64,000 nucleotides of DNA from Sulfurimonas sp. (GCF_014859695.1 NZ_JACUTS010000002.1:23328-87327); one strand, 5' to 3'. Positions 47,232 to 56,745 are shown, counted from the first letter of the stretch. Numbers and translations: made by a program. The notes: generated from the letters alone by a model not told the origin.

Positions 47232-47880
47232 CATTTATCTCTTTAAGTCTTTGCGGCGTGCCTATGTCATACCATCTTCCGTCATAGAGAGAGCCGCCTA
47301 CTTTGCCCTTCTCTACCGCCTCTCTAAGCGGTGGTGCAAGCGGCATCTTTTGATTTTGTAAGCCCTCAAAAAGTTTAGCAGAGTAGTACCCGATACCTGA
47401 AAACGTAAATCTTCTTTTTGTATCGTTGCTAACCCTGTTTTTATATAGTGCAAAGTCCCCATCTGGATTATGTTTTGGATTTGGAACTAAGATAAGATGA
47501 GCCAAGTCATCCCTTAAGTTAAAACCTGTTTCAAACTCATAGTCGCACCAGATATCGCTGTTTACTACTAAAAACATCTCACTCTCTATAAGAGGCAGAG
47601 CGTTTATAATCCCGCCGGCACTCTCTAGCGCCCCGCTTTGCCTCTCATCCGAGTAGAGCAGGTTGACTCCCCACTCTGAACCGTCGCCCAAACTCTTCTC
47701 TATCATGTCGCCTAAATGGTCTATATTGATTATTATTTCGCTAAAGCCAAGAGAAGCAAGCCTCTCTATATGCCAAACAATAAGACTTTTGCCGTGAACT
47801 TTTAAAAGTGGTTTTGGAGTTTTATCGCTAAGCGGACGCATTCTCTCCCCGCGTCCTGCCGCCAAAATCATGGCTTTCAT
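47218..47880 (-). CDS. murU: Sugar-1-phosphate nucleotidyltransferase, MurU-like
   Basis: The 220-residue protein is a short nucleotidyltransferase with the signature LAAGRGERMRPLSDKTPKPL at the N-terminus and the metal-binding VVNSDIW segment. In Pseudomonas, MurU converts MurNAc-1-phosphate to UDP-MurNAc, skipping the fosfomycin-sensitive de novo steps. Its start overlaps the AmgK-like kinase by four bases, and the operon context (anmK, nagZ) supports MurU over a mannose- or glucose-1-phosphate enzyme. Specificity is inferred from context. Confidence 0.8.
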   Translation of the reverse strand: MKAMILAAGRGERMRPLSDKTPKPLLKVHGKSLIVWHIERLASLGFSEIIINIDHLGDMIEKSLGDGSEWGVNLLYSDERQSGALESAGGIINALPLIESEMFLVVNSDIWCDYEFETGFNLRDDLAHLILVPNPKHNPDGDFALYKNRVSNDTKRRFTFSGIGYYSAKLFEGLQNQKMPLAPPLREAVEKGKVGGSLYDGRWYDIGTPQRLKEINATSV

Positions 47881-48824
47881 TTGAGACTGCTTAGAAGTTT
47901 TGCAAACTCTTGTGTTTCTTCATATCTGCTTGCCGTATCTATAACATACTTGAGAGTCAGAGGTATATCTTTTAAATAACCCTCTTTTTTGTCGCGAATA
48001 TATAGACGAGAGAAGATCCCAAGCACTTTTATATGCCTTTGAAGTCCCATAAAATCAAACCATTTTATAAATGTTTCATTGTCCACTTTGAGCCCTTTTT
48101 TGTCACGAAATTCTAGAGCCAGCTCTTTTATGCTTCTTCTGTCATAGGCGACGTAGCAATCTTTTAGCAGCGATACCAAGTCATAGGTAATAGCACCGTT
48201 CATGGCATCTTGATAGTCGATGATGCCGAGTTTATTGTTCTCTTTTAGTATTATGTTTCTTGAGTGAAAATCGCGATGAACAAATGTTTCTTGAGGCTGC
48301 TCAAGAACAGTGTTTGAGATAGTATCAAGGGTGTTTGCTATAAGCTCTTTTTGCGCCTCAGTCGGCTTTACATGAAGATATTTTTGGATGTACCACTCCT
48401 GCATCAAATCCATCTCTACATGTAAGAACTCTTTGTCATAGAGCCGAAGTCCTGCAACATCGGCTTTTTGCATCTTTAAGATAGTGTTCATGGCTTTTGT
48501 GTAGTAAGTTTTAAAGTTGTTTTGATTTAAGATATCCAGATAGTGCTTAGTTCCGAAATCTTCGAGTATCAAGTAGCCATTATCTATATTTTGTTCAAAT
48601 ATTTTAGGCACGCCTACATCTGCGCTTAGAAGTCTTGACGTTACATCGAGAAAGGATTTTAGTGACTCTTTTTCAAGTGAAGAGTCCATTAAAAGTGCCG
48701 TTTTGTTGCCGTCTCGCAGCCTGTAATATTTTCTAAAACTCGCATCTGCTATAGCAGACTCAATTATGTAGTTTTTAAAAGAAGTTGTTTTTAGCCAAGT
48801 TTGGATTTTACTCATAAATAGCAC
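47877..48824 (-). CDS. amgK: Amino-sugar kinase, AmgK-like (APH fold)
   Basis: The 315-residue protein has the aminoglycoside-phosphotransferase fold, with the catalytic loop VHRDFHSRNIIL and the metal-binding GIIDYQDAMNG. AmgK phosphorylates MurNAc and GlcNAc at the anomeric position, feeding MurU. The family FRKYYRLRDGNKTALLMDSS N-terminal segment matches this subgroup. It sits between anmK (17-base overlap) and murU (four-base overlap), which is the main support for the specific role. Confidence 0.82.
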   Translation of the reverse strand: MLFMSKIQTWLKTTSFKNYIIESAIADASFRKYYRLRDGNKTALLMDSSLEKESLKSFLDVTSRLLSADVGVPKIFEQNIDNGYLILEDFGTKHYLDILNQNNFKTYYTKAMNTILKMQKADVAGLRLYDKEFLHVEMDLMQEWYIQKYLHVKPTEAQKELIANTLDTISNTVLEQPQETFVHRDFHSRNIILKENNKLGIIDYQDAMNGAITYDLVSLLKDCYVAYDRRSIKELALEFRDKKGLKVDNETFIKWFDFMGLQRHIKVLGIFSRLYIRDKKEGYLKDIPLTLKYVIDTASRYEETQEFAKLLSSLK

Positions 48825-49914
48825 CCAATATAGAATCTTTTGACGCTCCTGTTACGGAGGATAATTTAACACAATTTTTGTGCACTCTCTCATGTGCGAG
48901 CCATGCGAAAGCCATAGCTTCCATAAACTCGCTGCTTACCCCGCACTCATCGCTTGAAACCACTTCCACATCCTTTAGCACACTCCCGATTCTCTGCATA
49001 AGATAGCCGTTTTTAACACCGCCGCCGCATACTATAAGCAGATCTATTTCGTTTTTTTTGACCTCATTTGCGATATTTGAGACTGTTAGTTCCAAGAGCG
49101 TTGCCTGTACATCCCTGTTTTTTATATGCAGAGTGCCGCCCTTTTTCTGCAGAAAAGTCTCAAGCTCTCTCTCAAGCCATGCTCCATTGAAGAGCTCACG
49201 TCCCGTGCTCTTTGGGGCTTTTTTTGAGAAATATGGCTCGCTTAGCATCTGCTCTAATAGCTCAGAGTTTGGAGTTCCTGATTTTGCCCAACTTCCATCC
49301 TCATCAAATGTTGCACCGTTGTAAAGCGAAACCCAGTAATCCATAAGAACATTTCCGCATCCGGTATCATACCCCATGAGATTTTCTCCCAAAATAGACA
49401 GATTTGCCATTCCCCCGATATTTACAACGGCAATCTTACTCTTTAGCCTTGAGAAAATATATTGGTGAAATGCGGGTGCAAAGGGAGCGCCCTGACCGCC
49501 TAACGCCATGTCCTTTCGTCTGAAATCACTAACGACACTAACGCCTGTAATCGCTGTGATAACGTTAGGATTGCCCAGCTGCATGGAGAAGGGATACTCA
49601 CCATCTGGCTCATGCCACAGTGTTTGTCCATGCAGACCGATAGCGGCTATCTGCTCTTTATCTATCTTTTTTTGGGATATAAAACGCTCTAGCGTATCTG
49701 CGTACATTTTTCCAAGGCGCGTATCAAGTTCGCCAATTTGCTTAAGTGTTACAGGGGTCTTTAGCGCTTTTAAAATCTTCTCTTTTATCTCTTTGTCAAA
49801 AGAGTATTTGTCCGAGTGAAGGAGTTCAAAGCTGTGTTCTTTGATTTGGCAGTAGGCAATATCAATGCCGTCAAGACTTGTTCCCGACATTACACCGATG
49901 TAAAATTCACTCAT
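48808..49914 (-). CDS. anmK: Anhydro-N-acetylmuramic acid kinase
   Basis: AnmK opens 1,6-anhydro-MurNAc and phosphorylates it to MurNAc-6-phosphate with ATP. The 368-residue length is standard. The N-terminal MSGTSLDGIDIAYC, the AIGLHGQTLWHEP segment and VNIGGMANLSIL, followed by GYDTGCGNVLMDYW with the catalytic Asp, are diagnostic. It overlaps the symporter gene upstream by eight bases and the AmgK-like gene downstream by 17. In the known pathway a MurNAc-6-phosphate phosphatase (MupP) is needed before AmgK, and none is present in this operon. Confidence 0.96.
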   Translation of the reverse strand: MSEFYIGVMSGTSLDGIDIAYCQIKEHSFELLHSDKYSFDKEIKEKILKALKTPVTLKQIGELDTRLGKMYADTLERFISQKKIDKEQIAAIGLHGQTLWHEPDGEYPFSMQLGNPNVITAITGVSVVSDFRRKDMALGGQGAPFAPAFHQYIFSRLKSKIAVVNIGGMANLSILGENLMGYDTGCGNVLMDYWVSLYNGATFDEDGSWAKSGTPNSELLEQMLSEPYFSKKAPKSTGRELFNGAWLERELETFLQKKGGTLHIKNRDVQATLLELTVSNIANEVKKNEIDLLIVCGGGVKNGYLMQRIGSVLKDVEVVSSDECGVSSEFMEAMAFAWLAHERVHKNCVKLSSVTGASKDSILGAIYE

Positions 49915-51379
49915 TTTTTGCTCCTCCTGTTTGAACGATTAAAAATGCCGCAGCGGTACCGATAACCATCTGCCATGAAAAACCAATCTCAAAGCCAAAG
50001 GTATAGGGCTGGAGCGCTAGAACTGTTACGAACCCGCCAAGAAGACCCCATAAAACACTTTTTTCATTTCCGCGTGATGTAAATATTGCCGAGAAGTATA
50101 CACCCAAAAGCCCCGTGTATGCAAATGCCATAACACCAAGCGCGAAGTTTATAAGTGATAAATCACCATGGCGCTGCCAGAAGTAGCTTAGTACCGCCAT
50201 AAGAGAGAGAAGAACGGCAAAGAAGAGCACTGCAAATCGTGAAGCTTTTACAAAGTGCTGCTCATCTGTTTTGCCCTGTTTTAATCTCCATGGTCTGTAG
50301 AGATCCTCAACCGCAACCGATGCCATGGCGCCAAGAACGGAGTTTGTGCTTGAGAGAGCTGCCGCAATTGCCCCGACTGTAACCAACCCTCTTAAACCCT
50401 CAGGCATCTCGTTTAGTATGTAGTACATAAAAATCGTAATTTTTTCGCCCTCAAAACTCTGTGTTACGCTGCTTTGCATGTAGAAGAGGTACAGAAGCGA
50501 GCCGATTGCCAAAAAAAGAAGTACGACGGGAATGGTAAGCAAAATAGAGACAATAAGTGATTTTGCCGCCTCTTTTTTGTTTTTGCATGCCAATACTCTT
50601 TGCGTCATATCCTGATCAAGTCCGAAGGCGGCGATGTTTAGAAGAAGCCAGCCGCCAAGAAGTCCGATAACGCTAAAGTTGCCATCAAACGATGTGTCTA
50701 AAAAGTTTAGTTTGTTCTGTTCGTTAAGCGTCTTTATAATCTCGATATGCTCAAGTGAGGTGTAGAGATAGATAAGAACAGCGACTCCCGCTCCGATGTA
50801 TGTCACGGCCTGAATAACATCGCTTAAAATGACGGAACGCACACCGCCGAAGTAGGTGTATGCAAGCGCTCCAAACATTAAAACCAAGATAGAGAGCGCA
50901 ACATGAAAAAAGAGTATATCGCTAAATAAAATCATCGATATTGCGAGCGCTCCGATGTAGAGTCTTGCTCCGCTGGCAAGCACTCGCCCTATAAGAAACA
51001 TCACACCTGCCTGCTTCTTTGCGCTCTGGCCATATCTGGCTTCTAGGAGTTCATAGACCGTAACCGCCTTCATCTCATAATATTTGGGAATCAAAACATA
51101 TGCTACAAAAACAACCGCTAAAAGCGCAGAGAAGTAAAACCCTATAAATGTAAAATCATGCGCATAAGAGTACTCGGGAGCACCCAAAAATGTGGCGGCT
51201 GATTGCGAGGTAGCCAAAACAGATAGAGCGACGGCAAACATCGGCATTGCGTGTGGAGATAGAAAGTAGTCCCGAGAAGAGTTGATTTTGGTGCGGCTTA
51301 AAATAGCCGACGTTATGGCAAGCATGATAAAATAGGAGGCAAATACAATCCAGTCTAGAGTTGAAAAAGCACTTTGCAT
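49907..51379 (-). CDS. Sodium:solute symporter (SSS family), probable muro-sugar importer
   Basis: The 490-residue protein has about 13 membrane segments of the SSS fold. Family parts are YFGGVRSVILSDVIQAVTYI, the GLDQDMTQRVLACKNKKEA cytoplasmic loop and AALSSTNSVLGAMASVAVED. The family carries sugars, sialic acid, amino acids and similar. Its start coincides with the last base of nagZ and its end overlaps anmK, so its substrate is probably a product of exported NagZ, such as anhydro-MurNAc, MurNAc or GlcNAc. That would replace AmpG; no AmpG-like gene is in the window. Confidence 0.85.
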   Translation of the reverse strand: MQSAFSTLDWIVFASYFIMLAITSAILSRTKINSSRDYFLSPHAMPMFAVALSVLATSQSAATFLGAPEYSYAHDFTFIGFYFSALLAVVFVAYVLIPKYYEMKAVTVYELLEARYGQSAKKQAGVMFLIGRVLASGARLYIGALAISMILFSDILFFHVALSILVLMFGALAYTYFGGVRSVILSDVIQAVTYIGAGVAVLIYLYTSLEHIEIIKTLNEQNKLNFLDTSFDGNFSVIGLLGGWLLLNIAAFGLDQDMTQRVLACKNKKEAAKSLIVSILLTIPVVLLFLAIGSLLYLFYMQSSVTQSFEGEKITIFMYYILNEMPEGLRGLVTVGAIAAALSSTNSVLGAMASVAVEDLYRPWRLKQGKTDEQHFVKASRFAVLFFAVLLSLMAVLSYFWQRHGDLSLINFALGVMAFAYTGLLGVYFSAIFTSRGNEKSVLWGLLGGFVTVLALQPYTFGFEIGFSWQMVIGTAAAFLIVQTGGAKNE

Positions 51380-52485
51380 TATTTCGTTTTTATCTTAGTG
51401 AACAACTGTTCTACTCTTGAGTTTGACTCTAAAATTCTACTTAGAGGGATAGCGCCATTTTTTACTTGAGCCAAAATAGTCTCTACAAGTTCATCATTGT
51501 CTTGATATGAGAGTTGGTTGCCAAAGAGCAGCATATCTACTCCAGAATTTATAGTTAGTGTCACAATCTGCTCGAGAGTGTAATGATTTGCAATTGCACC
51601 CATCTGCAAATCATCACTAACAATCACCCCTTCATAGCCTAGCTTATCACGCAGCAGCTCCGTATTTGTTTTGTATGAGAGCGTTGAGGGATAAAGCTCA
51701 TCAAGATTTGAGTTGAAGACATGAGCCGTCATTATCATGCGGGCATCTCCTGAGTGGATAAGTTCTATGTATGGCTCTAGCTCAACTTCGCTCCATGTCT
51801 TGCTGATATCTACAAATCCGTTATGCGAATCTCCAAGTGATGAACCGTGACCTGGAAAATGTTTTAAAACAGAGATAATATGTTTCTCCCTTAGTGCGTC
51901 CATAAATATCTTTGCATACTTTGCGACCTCTTTGGGCTCGCTTGAGTAGGAGCGTTTTAGTCCGACAATAACCCTGTTTTGAGGGTTGGTTGCCAAATCG
52001 ACTACCGGTGCAAAGTTGCAGTTGATGCCTGCATCTTTGAGCGTTTTTGCAAGATTGTCATAGACACGTTTCGTCATGTAGGCATCCATCTCAGAGACTA
52101 CTTTAGCGGAGGGTGTGGCTTCAAAACCGTATGCGGGCTTGAGTCTTGCAACTTTTCCTCCCTCTTGATCAACGGAGATTAGAAGCGGTTTTAGAGCGAA
52201 TGATTTGAGCGATGAGGTAAGAGTTTTCAGCTGCGAAGGAGAACTTATATTTTTTGTTTTGCTTCTGTCGTTAAAGTGGCGGTCAAATAGAATGACGCCT
52301 CCGAGGTAATATTTTTGCATCTGCTTTACGATTAGACTATCTTTAGTTACGCGCTCACTCTCAAAACCGACGATAAGCATCCTGCCAATCATCTTTTTAA
52401 GTTTCTCATTATTTGAAAGACTTTGGGATTGTGTTGCACTAAGAGTTACTATAGTGCTAATAAGTAGTGCAAAAAATCTCTTCAT
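51379..52485 (-). CDS. nagZ: Exported beta-N-acetylglucosaminidase NagZ (GH3)
   Basis: NagZ removes GlcNAc from GlcNAc-anhydroMurNAc(-peptide) fragments. The 368-residue product has a signal peptide (about 1-19), unlike the cytoplasmic E. coli enzyme. The GH3 domain has GGVILFDRHF, DQEGGKVARL, the acid/base loop KHFPGHGSSLGDSHNGF with the NagZ-type Asp-His dyad, and the nucleophile Asp in VSDDLQMGAI. It heads the overlapping salvage operon nagZ - symporter - anmK - amgK - murU. Copy 3 of the dispersed repeat lies just upstream (52495-52569). Confidence 0.94.
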   Translation of the reverse strand: MKRFFALLISTIVTLSATQSQSLSNNEKLKKMIGRMLIVGFESERVTKDSLIVKQMQKYYLGGVILFDRHFNDRSKTKNISSPSQLKTLTSSLKSFALKPLLISVDQEGGKVARLKPAYGFEATPSAKVVSEMDAYMTKRVYDNLAKTLKDAGINCNFAPVVDLATNPQNRVIVGLKRSYSSEPKEVAKYAKIFMDALREKHIISVLKHFPGHGSSLGDSHNGFVDISKTWSEVELEPYIELIHSGDARMIMTAHVFNSNLDELYPSTLSYKTNTELLRDKLGYEGVIVSDDLQMGAIANHYTLEQIVTLTINSGVDMLLFGNQLSYQDNDELVETILAQVKNGAIPLSRILESNSRVEQLFTKIKTK

Positions 52486-52494
52486 TTTAATGAA

Positions 52495-52569
52495 GTAGCT
52501 TTAGGGGGTTGTAGGGACACTAGTGTCCATGCCACTGTAATGGGCTTTGCTCATTACAGTGCGTAACAT
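52495..52569 (+). repeat. Dispersed two-hairpin element, copy 3
   Basis: The element reads GTAGCTTTAGGGGGTTGTAG, then hairpin B (GGACACTAGTGTCC palindrome), hairpin C (CACTGTAATGGGC, TTT loop, GCTCATTACAGTG), and ends GTGCGTAACATC. Compared with copy 1, the changed bases in both stems are matched by changes on the opposite arm. Immediately upstream CTTCATT-TT-AATGAAG forms a further hairpin that overlaps the nagZ start codon. The element lies between nagZ and the pyrE stop, in the divergence-free leftward gap. Confidence 0.85.
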
Positions 52570-52572
52570 CAG

Positions 52573-53181
52573 CTAGTTCCCTCTTGAGCCAGGCTTTATA
52601 GCTTCGCTTCCGGCTTTGCACATAGGGCACTCATCCGGCGCATACATCTCAAACGTGAAATCTTCCAGCGCAAAAAACGGAATATCTTGCGGAAGTTTAC
52701 AGTTTGGCTTTGTTGTTATATCGCTGTTTTGGCGCTTACAAAAACCGCGGTTGGCAAGTGCGGCAACGCCTACAATCTCTCCGCCAAGGCTCTTAACTAC
52801 CTCTGCGGCTTCCATAGCAGAACCGCCTGTTGTAATAATGTCTTCACACATCAAGACTCTCTCGCCCTTTTTTATCTCAAAGCCGCGACGAATAGTCATC
52901 TTGCCATCCACTCTCTCGGCAAATATAGAACGTACATCAAGCGCGGTTGCAAGTGCAAAACCTGCTATAAGACCGCCAAGAGCAGGAGCGCAGACTGTAT
53001 CTATCTCTAAACCGCTCTTTTTAATCTCAAGGGCAAGTGCATCTGCGAGAAGTTTTGCTGTTTTTGGATTCTCTAAAACTTTTGCAGATTGGAGATAAAA
53101 TTGTGAGTGGTTACCGCTGCTTAGTTTAAAATGCCCCTCTAAAAGAGCATCTGAATCCATATATATTTTTTTAATATCCAT
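52573..53181 (-). CDS. pyrE: Orotate phosphoribosyltransferase
   Basis: PyrE joins orotate to PRPP to form OMP in pyrimidine synthesis. The 202-residue protein has the PRPP-binding motif [18 protein letters not shown], the [21 protein letters not shown]-terminal region and the catalytic loop around [17 protein letters not shown]. It lies five bases after frr, in a leftward secG-frr-pyrE operon, an arrangement familiar in Campylobacter and Helicobacter relatives. Confidence 0.96.
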   Translation of the reverse strand: MDIKKIYMDSDALLEGHFKLSSGNHSQFYLQSAKVLENPKTAKLLADALALEIKKSGLEIDTVCAPALGGLIAGFALATALDVRSIFAERVDGKMTIRRGFEIKKGERVLMCEDIITTGGSAMEAAEVVKSLGGEIVGVAALANRGFCKRQNSDITTKPNCKLPQDIPFFALEDFTFEMYAPDECPMCKAGSEAIKPGSRGN

Positions 53182-53186
53182 CTAGC

Positions 53187-53744
53187 TTATACCTTTAGTA
53201 TCTCTGCTTCTTTTGTTTTAAGAATGTTATCAACTTCCGCAATAAATTTATCTGTAAGTTTTTGTATGTTCTCTTGAGCAGATTTTGACTCATCAGCTGT
53301 TATCTCTTTATCTTTTTCAAGCTTTTTGATTTTGTCATTAGCATGTTTTCTGTCGTTTCTGATAGCAACTTTTGCAGTCTCACCCATGCCCTTCATCTGT
53401 TTTACGGACTCTTGTCTTTGCTCAACCGTCATGGCAGGAAAAAATAGTTTAATTTGCTCACCGTCGTTATTTGGATTTGCGCCTACATTTGCTTTTGATA
53501 TAGCGCTCTCAATGGTCGAGAGAAGGTTTTTCTCCCACGGGTTAATAACGATTGTAGTTGCGTCTGCTACTAAAATAGAGCCGACTTGATCAAGCGCAGT
53601 CATGGTACCGTAGTAATCAATTCTGACATTGTCCAAAACAGAGGTTGTTACCTTACCTGTTCTTAACGTCTTAAAATCTTTTAGCATATGGTTTACGCTT
53701 GCTCTCATCTCTGATTCGCATGCATTGAATATTTCATTTGGCAT
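53187..53744 (-). CDS. frr: Ribosome recycling factor
   Basis: RRF splits post-termination ribosomes together with EF-G. The 185-residue length is exact for the family. It has the long three-helix-bundle pattern with [20 protein letters not shown], the small domain PLDQVGSI-type segment (here [23 protein letters not shown]), and [21 protein letters not shown] near the end. It follows secG by 96 bases and precedes pyrE by five. Confidence 0.97.
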   Translation of the reverse strand: MPNEIFNACESEMRASVNHMLKDFKTLRTGKVTTSVLDNVRIDYYGTMTALDQVGSILVADATTIVINPWEKNLLSTIESAISKANVGANPNNDGEQIKLFFPAMTVEQRQESVKQMKGMGETAKVAIRNDRKHANDKIKKLEKDKEITADESKSAQENIQKLTDKFIAEVDNILKTKEAEILKV

Positions 53745-53840
53745 TTAGTTTCCTTATGTATGAAAAATAGTGGCGCCATTGTAGCGAGAAATGGCTAAAA
53801 AAAAGATTTTATAAAGAGTGTAGTTGCAAAAAAATTGCAA

Positions 53841-54173
53841 CTATTTCGGAGGTGTAGTTTCGCTCTGAGCGGGCGGAGGAGTTACGGCAGAGGGAGCTTG
53901 AACGTCAGTTGTTTCAACCATATTGTCAACGACTGACTCGGTTGCAGCCGATGCGTACATATAGCCTAGCGCTATTGTGTTTACGACAAATAAAAAGCCT
54001 ATGGTAAAAGTCGCTTTTGCTAAAAAGCTTGCTGGACCTTTTGCTCCAAAAACAGAGTCATTTGAGCCGCTGTATGCCCCTAAACCTATGCTTGAGCTTT
54101 TTTGCAGAAGTACCGCTATGATAATCATTACGACTAAAATTATTTGAACAATAAGTAGAAAACTAGCTGTCAT
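53841..54173 (-). CDS. secG: Preprotein translocase subunit SecG
   Basis: SecG is the third core subunit of the SecYEG translocon. The 110-residue protein has two membrane segments (about 3-23 and 52-74) joined by the conserved loop LLQKSSSIGLGAYSGSNDSVFGAKGPASFL. A proline-rich, Thr/Ser-rich C-terminal tail (about 85-110) follows, typical of epsilonproteobacterial SecG. A TAGTTGCAA/TTGCAACTA hairpin (53821-53843) covers its stop codon. It heads the secG-frr-pyrE run. Confidence 0.94.
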   Translation of the reverse strand: MTASFLLIVQIILVVMIIIAVLLQKSSSIGLGAYSGSNDSVFGAKGPASFLAKATFTIGFLFVVNTIALGYMYASAATESVVDNMVETTDVQAPSAVTPPPAQSETTPPK

Positions 54174-54270
54174 TATATATATCCTGAGTTTTAAAAGTTG
54201 CGAATTATACCCAAAAAAACCAATTGTTGCAAAATAAGATATAATTTCAAAAAAATGTTTGGAAATAGCG

Positions 54271-55185
54271 ATGAATTTTAAAAATAAATTTTTTTTGACT
54301 GCAATCTTGCTTGTTACGTCAATATCTCTTGGGGCAGAAGAAAAACTTAATGAAAAACCTACTATCGCGGTGAGTACCTTTTCGCTCTACGATATAGCAA
54401 AAAATATAGCCTCCGACACGGCGGAGACCTTTATGATTCTCCCTTTTGGGGTAGATGCGCACAGCTATGAGCCGACTCCTAAAGATATGGTAAAGATATC
54501 AAGAAGCAATCTTGTTCTTTACAACGGTGTCGGTTTGGAGCCGTGGATAGAGGGGTTTGAGTTTAAAAACAGAGCGCTCAATATGGGTCAGCATGTAAAA
54601 CTGATGGAGGTTGGCGGAGATGAAGATCAGCACAATCATGATGATCACCACCACGGCAGAGTAGACCCCCACTACTGGCAGAGTCCGCAAAATATGATAC
54701 TTGCAACAGAGCGAATAACCGAAGAGCTTATTGCACTCTTTCCAAAAAACAGAGAGCTGTACTCTAAAAACAGAGATAGCTATATTGCTATGCTAAAAAA
54801 TCTTGATGAAGATTACAAAAAAGAGCTCTCCTCGTGTCAACTCGATACAATCATCGTAAATCACAACGCATTTTCCTATTTGGCGAATAGATACGGCTTC
54901 CATACGGAGGCTCTGAGCGGACTCTCTCCCGAAGCAGAGCCGAGCGCAAAAACTATGATAAAGCTTATTAAGTTTATCAGAGAGCATAGCGTAGAGACTA
55001 TATTTTTTGAGAAGTTTGCAAACGAGAAAACTATAAAAAGCATAGCAAAAGAGGCAAACGTCTCTTACGATGTTCTTCAGCCGCTTGGTAATATCACTGC
55101 CGATGAGGCAAAAGAGAAACTGAGTTATGAAGATATCATGAGAAGAAATCTTAAAAAAATATCTAAAGCCCTAAAGTGCCAATGA
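54271..55185 (+). CDS. znuA: Zinc ABC transporter substrate-binding protein ZnuA
   Basis: ZnuA captures zinc in the periplasm for ZnuBC. The 304-residue product has a signal peptide (about 1-21), the zinc ligand His in PFGVDAHSYEPTP, the His-rich acidic loop DQHNHDDHHHGRVDPHYW, and later ligands in VNHNAFSYLANRYGF and a C-terminal Glu/His region. The frame is open to a TTG at 54259, but the ATG at 54271 has GGAAAT upstream at proper distance. A TATAAT box lies at 54240-54245. Manganese or another metal is possible; the His loop favours zinc. Confidence 0.92.
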   Translation: MNFKNKFFLTAILLVTSISLGAEEKLNEKPTIAVSTFSLYDIAKNIASDTAETFMILPFGVDAHSYEPTPKDMVKISRSNLVLYNGVGLEPWIEGFEFKNRALNMGQHVKLMEVGGDEDQHNHDDHHHGRVDPHYWQSPQNMILATERITEELIALFPKNRELYSKNRDSYIAMLKNLDEDYKKELSSCQLDTIIVNHNAFSYLANRYGFHTEALSGLSPEAEPSAKTMIKLIKFIREHSVETIFFEKFANEKTIKSIAKEANVSYDVLQPLGNITADEAKEKLSYEDIMRRNLKKISKALKCQ

Positions 55186-55946
55186 AATTTAGCGTTCCAA
55201 TATTTGATGTTAAAAATTTAAGCTTTGTTCTTAAAGAGCAGACTATCCTCTCAAACATCTCTCTGGAGATTTTCCCATCAGAGTATATTGCAATCATTGG
55301 ACCAAACGGCGGAGGCAAAACAACGCTTATTAGAATGCTTTTGGGTCTTGAGAAGCCAACTTCTGGAGAGGTGAGAATATATGGCAAAAAATTCTCACAC
55401 TTTAAAGATTGGCATAAAATCGGTTATGTGCCACAGCGTGCTTCGCTTATAGACAGCTCTTTTCCGGCTACTGTTTTGGACATCGTAAAGATGGGAAGAA
55501 CATCACAAAGAAGCATCTTCAAGCCACTAAGTAAACTCGATAGAGAGCTTGTAGATGACGCAATGGCAAAGATGGATATAAGCGACCTGAAAAATAAGAT
55601 GGTAGGAACGCTCTCAGGCGGGCAGAGACAAAGGGTTATGATAGCTCGTGCGCTTGCTTCAAAACCCGAGATTTTGATACTGGATGAGCCAAATACGGGC
55701 GTAGATGTTGGCTCTCAAAAAAGGTTTTACGCACTGCTTAGAGAGCTAAATCAAAAAGAGGGTATTACCATTGTTTTTATAACGCATGATATAGGGGTGA
55801 TTGCCGATGATATAGCAAGACTCTTTACGATAAACCAAAAAGCAATCATCTGCAACAACCCAAAGCAAGCACTTAGCTGTGAAGAGATGAGCGAACTCTA
55901 CGGAATAGAGGCTCATCTGCTTCATGTTCACAAGCACGAGCATTAA
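55182..55946 (+). CDS. znuC: Zinc ABC transporter ATP-binding protein ZnuC
   Basis: This 254-residue ABC ATPase powers metal import. It has Walker A IIGPNGGGKTTLIRM, the signature GTLSGGQRQRVMIARAL and Walker B LILDEPNTGVD, followed by the switch His in FITHDIG. ATG 55182 overlaps the znuA stop as ATGA; a GTG at 55176 is also in frame. The C-terminal HLLHVHKHEH His cluster is typical of metal-transport ABC subunits. It is second in the znuACB operon. Confidence 0.94.
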   Translation: MKFSVPIFDVKNLSFVLKEQTILSNISLEIFPSEYIAIIGPNGGGKTTLIRMLLGLEKPTSGEVRIYGKKFSHFKDWHKIGYVPQRASLIDSSFPATVLDIVKMGRTSQRSIFKPLSKLDRELVDDAMAKMDISDLKNKMVGTLSGGQRQRVMIARALASKPEILILDEPNTGVDVGSQKRFYALLRELNQKEGITIVFITHDIGVIADDIARLFTINQKAIICNNPKQALSCEEMSELYGIEAHLLHVHKHEH

Positions 55947-55947
55947 C

Positions 55948-56745
55948 ATGTTTGAGATGTTTGAATACGATTTTATGCAAAGAGCGCTCTTTGCGGGGGT
56001 CATCATTGCCATCTTAGCCTCCATCAGTGGTACGTTTGTTGTTTTGAGAAGATACTCTTTAATAGGCGAGACGCTGGCGCATTCAGCTCTTTTAGGCGTA
56101 GCTGTAGGTCTTGTTGCAGAGTACAATCCTCTCTGGTCGGCAGTTGTTTTTGCACTTTTATCGGCTTGGCTTATTGAGTATTTAAGAAGCGCATTCGCAC
56201 TCTACAGCGACGCGGTTCTTGCTATTTTGCTCTCAGGCTCTTTGGCGGTAGCAATCATAATCGTCTCTCTTGGAGGGGCATTTAACAACTCGCTTTTTTC
56301 ATACCTTTTTGGTTCTATTCTCTCTGTGAGCAGTGAAGATATTGTTGTTATTGCACTCTTTGGAACTCTCTCCTTGGGGGTGCTTCTACTGTTTTCAAAA
56401 GAGTTCTATTTTATTGCTTATGATGAAGAGGTGGCAAAGACCAGCGGCATAAAGGTAAACATTTTAAATTTTGTGCTTGTGAGTGTTGTTGCAATTATTA
56501 TTGCTCTCTCCATTAGGGTGGTCGGAAGCCTTCTTATAGGCGCTCTTATGATTATTCCCACCATCGCGGCACTGCAGTTTAGAGTCGGGTTTTTAAAAAC
56601 AGTGTTCATCTCTCTTACGTTTTCGCTCTTTAGCGTATTGGCTGGAATGGCTCTCTCGTTTCACTTTTCACTCCCCTCAGGAGCAACCATAGTACTATGC
56701 ATAATCGGGATTTTTATTCTGTCTTTGGTCGCTAATAGAAGATGA
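55948..56745 (+). CDS. znuB: Zinc ABC transporter permease ZnuB
   Basis: ZnuB forms the membrane channel of the zinc importer. The product (about 265 residues) has eight or so membrane segments of the ABC-3 family, with GTFVVLRRYSLIGETLAHSA near the N-terminus and VRVVGSLLIGALMIIPTIAA-like coupling sequence (here SIRVVGSLLIGALMIIP). An in-frame ATG at 55924 lies inside znuC, so the start at 55948, one base after the znuC stop codon, is chosen; 55957 is also possible. The methyltransferase gene overlaps its end by four bases. Confidence 0.93.
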   Translation: MFEMFEYDFMQRALFAGVIIAILASISGTFVVLRRYSLIGETLAHSALLGVAVGLVAEYNPLWSAVVFALLSAWLIEYLRSAFALYSDAVLAILLSGSLAVAIIIVSLGGAFNNSLFSYLFGSILSVSSEDIVVIALFGTLSLGVLLLFSKEFYFIAYDEEVAKTSGIKVNILNFVLVSVVAIIIALSIRVVGSLLIGALMIIPTIAALQFRVGFLKTVFISLTFSLFSVLAGMALSFHFSLPSGATIVLCIIGIFILSLVANRR

